DNA of 64,000 bases. It comes from Paraspadella gotoi (lineage: Eukaryota; Chaetognatha). Below are positions 60,451 through 64,000 of the stretch, piece by piece. Each line of letters begins with the position of its first letter. Position 1 is the first letter of the stretch. Location: NCBI GenBank assembly GCA_051294375.1, contig CM119269.1, positions 5,467,609 to 5,531,608 of the forward strand. Direction: 5' to 3'. The notes below the pieces were generated by a model, which was not told the origin of the DNA, did not search any database, and worked only from the letters and a program-made list of their open reading frames with translations. Made by a program: the position numbers and the translations under genes.

Positions 60451-60539
60451 CACTTTGTCGGTCCGTCGGTCCGCCCCCTCAATATTGTCGGGCACTCACT
60501 TATATCATGTCAGAACATCGAATTATGATAAATTATGCA
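60451..60539 (+). repeat. Direct repeat, copy 2 (partner at 60235)
   Basis: Second copy of the GTCGGTCCGTCGGTC ... ATGATAAATTATGCA unit, 216 bp downstream of the first. Confidence 0.9.
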
Positions 60540-60569
60540 AAAAAAAACAATGTCCGTCCGTCTGTCCCA

Positions 60570-60880
60570 CCTTAAACACTAATTACTCGTGATTGGATGG
60601 ATGAATTGGAATGAAATCTTGTGTGTGGGTAGGGAAGTGTGTGATTGAGCTGTACATGAAGTTTCGATGGAATCGTCCGAGTGGAAATGAGTTTAAATGG
60701 AAAAAACAAAAAAATAGATTTCACTATTTGAACACCAATTACTCATGAGTGAATGGGGCGATTGACTTGAAATTTTGTATTTGGGTGATTAAACTGGAAA
60801 TCAAGTTTTGATGGAAACGTTTGAGTAGAAATTAGTTTAAATAGAAAAAAACAAAAAACCTGTTTTACTAATTGATTATG
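60570..60880 (+). repeat. Tandem duplication, two units of about 155 bp
   Basis: Unit 1 (about 60570-60725) and unit 2 (about 60726-60880) share AACACTAATTACTC / AACACCAATTACTCATGA, TTGATGGAAtcg-type and GTTTAAATRGAAAAAA segments in the same order, at roughly 75-80% identity by eye. Confidence 0.75.
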
Positions 60881-61221
60881 CTTCTTTTTTTTATATTTTT
60901 AATGTAAATGCAGGATGTATTAATAAATCAAATAATTAATCAATTAGTCAATTAATTAATCAATAATTAATTAATCAGTCAATCAATCAACTCAATTGTT
61001 ATCGACATTATTCTCATCGTCGTCATTGCTTTTATCGTGGTTAGTGACGAAAAGACCTAAAAACAAACATTTAGGATCAAATTAATAAATTGCCTAATTA
61101 ATTAATTAACTTGAATTATTTAATTTTTAATGAATTAATTACCGATAATGATCGTGGGCAGATCCGACATTGTTTGCTCAAACTTGTTAGCCGAATAAGA
61201 AACTGCAACGGAAATGAGAAA

Positions 61222-61682
61222 TTAAAACAGCGTGATGATAACGACGACTACAGTCAAAAAAAAGCATAAACGCCAAAGTTGGGCATTCGCCCGTCTGACG
61301 AGATAAAAATTATTTTATAAATAAAACAAACAATTGAGTGCAGGAATATGAAACATTTGAAACTAAAAGATCTTGCTGATTAGAAGCTCTAGCTAAATTT
61401 TTAATTTTCTATAGTTACACACTTTTACAATTTGCTATGGTAAAGAAGCGTGACGGCGACAACGGTTAAAAAGAAGCAGAGGCAAACCAAAATAACGCCA
61501 AGACGGGCTTAAGAAAAAAAAAAATCTTTCATATCTGAAGTGCTTATATTTACTACAGGGGAGTGATTCAAAACTTAGAATAGTATTTACCATCAGATTT
61601 TATAAACAATTGAATATCTTTTTCTCTTGCTCTTACAATACACTGCGCTCCTAAAAAGAATGCAACATTGGTTGTTCTTCAT
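61222..61682 (-). CDS. Candidate small two-helix membrane protein, 65 aa, 3 exons
   Basis: Proposed exons: 61637-61682 (ATG in context), 61429-61507, 61222-61294. Donors are GTAAGA and GTAAAA; acceptors are TTTCTTAAG and TCTCGTCAG; phases fit (46+79+73=198 nt). The product starts MKNNQCCILFRSAVYS and has two hydrophobic helices, each with the same core: VCLCFFLTVVAVTLLY and RLCFFLTVVVVIITLF. The repeated LCFFLTVV in the correct frame of two separate exons argues for a real gene with an internal exon duplication. The first exon may extend upstream to 61772 (acceptor CTACAG) if there is a longer N-terminus. I do not recognise a family. Confidence 0.4.
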
Positions 61683-62582
61683 CTCGAGTCCCTCGATGTC
61701 CGCACGAATTTGTCTCCGACAATGCGTCAAGAAAAAAAGTGATACGGATTTTCTAGGTTCTGATTCACTACCCTGTAGTATTTAATGTTAAAATAATTAC
61801 TATTGAAATATTATTTAATCAACAAATAAATTTTACTTGTGAACGCTAAAATGTGGATTTATAAAACAATGATTAAAGAAGGTCCAAGCTTCGGCATCAA
61901 AAATTAAATTCTTGGTAAAGGTGGATATCCAGGATAACCGTTAAGATTCTTTCTTTATATCCTCCATAAACGATTTTAAGAACTAATATATTTTAATGTT
62001 TGATGATTAGTTACGAAATATATTATATGCTTTAATTTATATTTGCCTCAAACAACAAATTTAAATAAGCAAATTTTAATTCAATGAAAAAATAATAAAA
62101 TAAAAAATGCCAAGAACGACATTAACAAGTTTACATAACGATTAACGACATTAACAATTAGAGAGAAAAAGAGAAAAGCGTCTATCTAAAGTATGAACTC
62201 TAAAAAAGGTTTTAACTTTGCAAAAAATTAACAAACCACTTTTTGCCACGACAAGGAGTTCAAACATTTTATTTCAGCTTATCTCGTCATCGGTTTTCAA
62301 GAGTTGGCGTGAACTTTACTAATTAAATCATCTGTTCTTTTTCGGCTTCCCTTAAAATACAGGGTCTTCGAGCTATTTTAGGAATTTAATAAAATATTCA
62401 TTGAGGCAGTAAAAATTAATGTACTGTAATCTTTTAAAATTTGATATGATTATAAAAAATGTATGAAGAACATATACATTTTTATTATTATAAGCTTTGT
62501 CAATTACCACTTTAATTATACGGCTCCAAAAGGAAACAGACTTTTTCACCTGCGTTCAGCTGGCCGAGCCCGACTGTTCATC

Positions 62583-62679
62583 GAGCGTAGTGAAAGTTAC
62601 ATATAAAAATTCTAAATGTCAATTATGAACAACATACCATCAGTGAACATTAATTTGTAAAAAAAATTAATTTATGTTC
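62583..62679 (+). repeat. Dispersed repeat copy B (partner at 1936)
   Basis: GAGCGTAGTGAAAGTTACAT ... TCAATTATGAACAACATACC ... AACATTAATTTGTAAAAAAA; same orientation as the copy in NHE intron 3. Confidence 0.8.
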
Positions 62680-63768
62680 TTCAATATAGCAGTAGGCTAT
62701 ATTTATATATAGTACTATCCTTTAATAAAATCAAAACATTTCAAAATATATATCATTTTTAAAACTTCTTTCATTGAGTTAAAAATTAAAAAAAAAAAAA
62801 TTTAGTATAACAAAATTTTAATTTTCAGCTTAAAATATAGGTTTTTTATTAGTTTTTGTTTTGAAACGAATTTTATTTATAGTTGCAAACAAAAACTTTG
62901 TCAATTCTCTAATTAATAGTAACAACGAAAAAGAAAGGATTATTTCAATAGGTTTTTTTATATATTTGATCAACTTAATGAAAGAATTTTTAAAAAAAGT
63001 TATATTTCTTTTTATCAACTTTTTATGACGAATCTGAATCTGTAAAATAATCTAACAAAAAACTATTTTGAAATTTTAACATTTATTGGATTAGTAGTAA
63101 AATTTATTATAAAATTTTGTACACATAAATGTTCATTATTATAATATTGTTCGTTCCTCAATTTTGGAATTTTAATTAAAGTTAAATTTAGAATTTTTAC
63201 TACCCTTTAGAGTGTTCAGTGTTCAAAAATCATTGACGTTGTATTAAGGTTTGTAAATACCTCTTAATAAATTTCGGCGCGAAATACAAACCAAATTATT
63301 CCAATAAATAATGTATTAGGAGGTGAATCTGGGTATCGTATTAAAGGCAAGACCAAACAGATTATAAATCTGTATACTTTTTGTTATATGATTTATTATA
63401 TTTTTAGTTAGGTTTATTTTGTCATATGCCAAAATTGTTTTTCAAAATAGCTCTAAAACCCAGTACATTGAAGGCATGATTTTTCCGATTCGTTTAAATT
63501 GAAAAAAAATAATAGAGATTTCGGGAATTATACGAAGCCACAAAAATTCTCAAGCAATTACGGATTAGGATAAAAAATTTACGCATGAATTATGTTGTGA
63601 AAAAAAGTATTAATATTAACATTTTTTTTAAACAACAAAGTAATTGTTTTTTAAATGACTTAACAAAACAACCCTCTTGGTTACGAAACAATGGGAAACA
63701 TTTCACCAACTCAAAATGCTATCGATTTTCTTTTTTTTTTCCCAAGAAATACCTAAAAGAATGTTAAA

Positions 63769-63780
63769 CTATATATAAAT
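63769..63780 (+). promoter_or_regulatory. TATA-box-like sequence upstream of the right-edge gene
   Basis: CTATATATAAAT lies about 135 bp before the ATG at 63907, in a position suited to a TATA promoter with a 5' UTR of about 105 nt. The surroundings are AT-rich, so chance occurrence is possible. Confidence 0.35.
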
Positions 63781-63906
63781 AGATGCGAGACGGAATGTCT
63801 TTAGCCCTGATCAGAGCGATTTTGGAGTCGTACTTAAACAATGCTTTAAATACTTTCAGTTTTCCGACCATTTCAATTTAAATTTTAAAATTCGGCACAT
63901 AAAAAG

Positions 63907-64000
63907 ATGGATGCCAAAATATTCACGCTGTTCTTCTTTCTTATTGCCTCGGACGTTTCAGAAGGAGAACACAAATCCGGCACTGGATTTGGACCAAAAG
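63907..64000 (+). CDS. 5' end of a plus-strand gene with signal peptide, cut by window edge
   Basis: The ATG at 63907 (AAAAAGATGG) opens a frame beginning MDAKIFTLFFFLIASDVSEG then EHKSGTGFGPK and runs off the end. The hydrophobic run TLFFFLIA followed by small and polar residues is a typical cleavable signal peptide, so a secreted or membrane protein is likely. The family cannot be named from 31 residues. It is the only confident plus-strand gene start in the window. Confidence 0.55.
   Translation, partial: MDAKIFTLFFFLIASDVSEGEHKSGTGFGPK

Larger units (their letters stand above)
55415..61221. other. Repeat-rich intergenic region
   Basis: No confidently recognised gene. It contains the SINE-like head, inverted-repeat elements, TTAGGG-like strings, hammerhead-like remnants and direct repeats listed separately. 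Remaining sequence is AT-rich with further degenerate copies, for example near 55525-55775 and 56535-56670, of the same (G)GTTAGGG...CGGCGAAAGTAAAATT element. Confidence 0.7.
61773..63906. other. AT-rich intergenic sequence with repeat fragments
   Basis: Contains the second copy of the 1936 repeat and inverted fragments sharing TTCTTTCATT(G/A)AGTT (62765) and AACTTAATGAAAGAA (62964). No gene is supported until the right edge. A TATA-like promoter sequence occurs at 63771. Confidence 0.6.

Noticed and set aside
60992-61202. Two more possible minus-strand exons (61143-61202 and 60992-61056) ending DDDENNVDNN
   Set aside because: They splice in phase with each other, but no upstream exon supplies the needed phase, and the first overlaps a GTCGGATCTGC repeat; support is too weak to annotate.
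63585-63767. 60-codon plus-strand frame before the right-edge gene
   Set aside because: AT-driven frame rich in Lys, Asn and Phe without homology or splice signals; it lies upstream of the TATA-like site.

Overview
The window is animal nuclear DNA: intron-rich genes with GT-AG (and a few GC-AG) introns, AT-rich intergenic sequence, and orthologues of widely conserved metazoan proteins. The cryptochrome looks like the light-sensitive (insect-type, type 1) class, which vertebrates lack, so an invertebrate is likely, perhaps a protostome; I cannot name a phylum. Gene identities were assigned by reading exons and comparing them with remembered family sequences. Exon borders come from splice signals and reading-phase bookkeeping: for every multi-exon gene except the low-confidence ones, the summed exon lengths are a multiple of three and the protein length is close to the usual one.

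Layout. Positions 1-55,414 carry about nineteen recognisable genes, all on the minus strand: NHE-type Na+/H+ exchanger (528-5092), USP34 deubiquitinase (5895-27906, 22 exons, about 4,416 aa), NUP42, RPL38, CNOT10, two tandem RPL41 genes, APEH, PINCH/LIMS, SAC3D1, RPS16, METTL25, a SENP6/7-like SUMO protease, type 1 cryptochrome, RPL32, RPS29, UBA52 (ubiquitin-RPL40), POLR2J, CINP and NDUFAF3. From USP34 onward the gaps are mostly 26-512 bp. Seven of the genes encode ribosomal proteins, so the block is rich in translation, RNA and ubiquitin/SUMO functions. A one-strand compact run of this kind suggests operon-like transcription, but the sequence does not prove it.

Positions 55,415-63,906 are a repeat nest: a tRNA-derived SINE-like head, about 200-bp inverted-repeat elements that carry degenerate TTAGGG-like strings, a TTAGGG-like minisatellite, direct and tandem repeats, and one possible small two-helix membrane-protein gene (61222-61682, minus). 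At the right edge a plus-strand gene begins with a signal peptide and runs out of the window.

The most unusual signal is a family of hammerhead-ribozyme-like motifs in introns and intergenic repeats. The best copy (15558-15604, plus, in a USP34 intron) has the CTGATGA box, a closed stem II, GAAA, a two-base-pair stem III and a GTC cleavage triplet, with complementary stem I arms. Other, more decayed copies lie near 4338, 13.8 kb, 38.3 kb, 57.1 kb and 60.1 kb. Several follow a (CT)n tract and several occur as outward-facing inverted pairs, as expected of ribozyme-bearing retroelements. USP34 intron 19 also hosts a 2.2-kb non-coding element with about 0.4-kb terminal inverted repeats.
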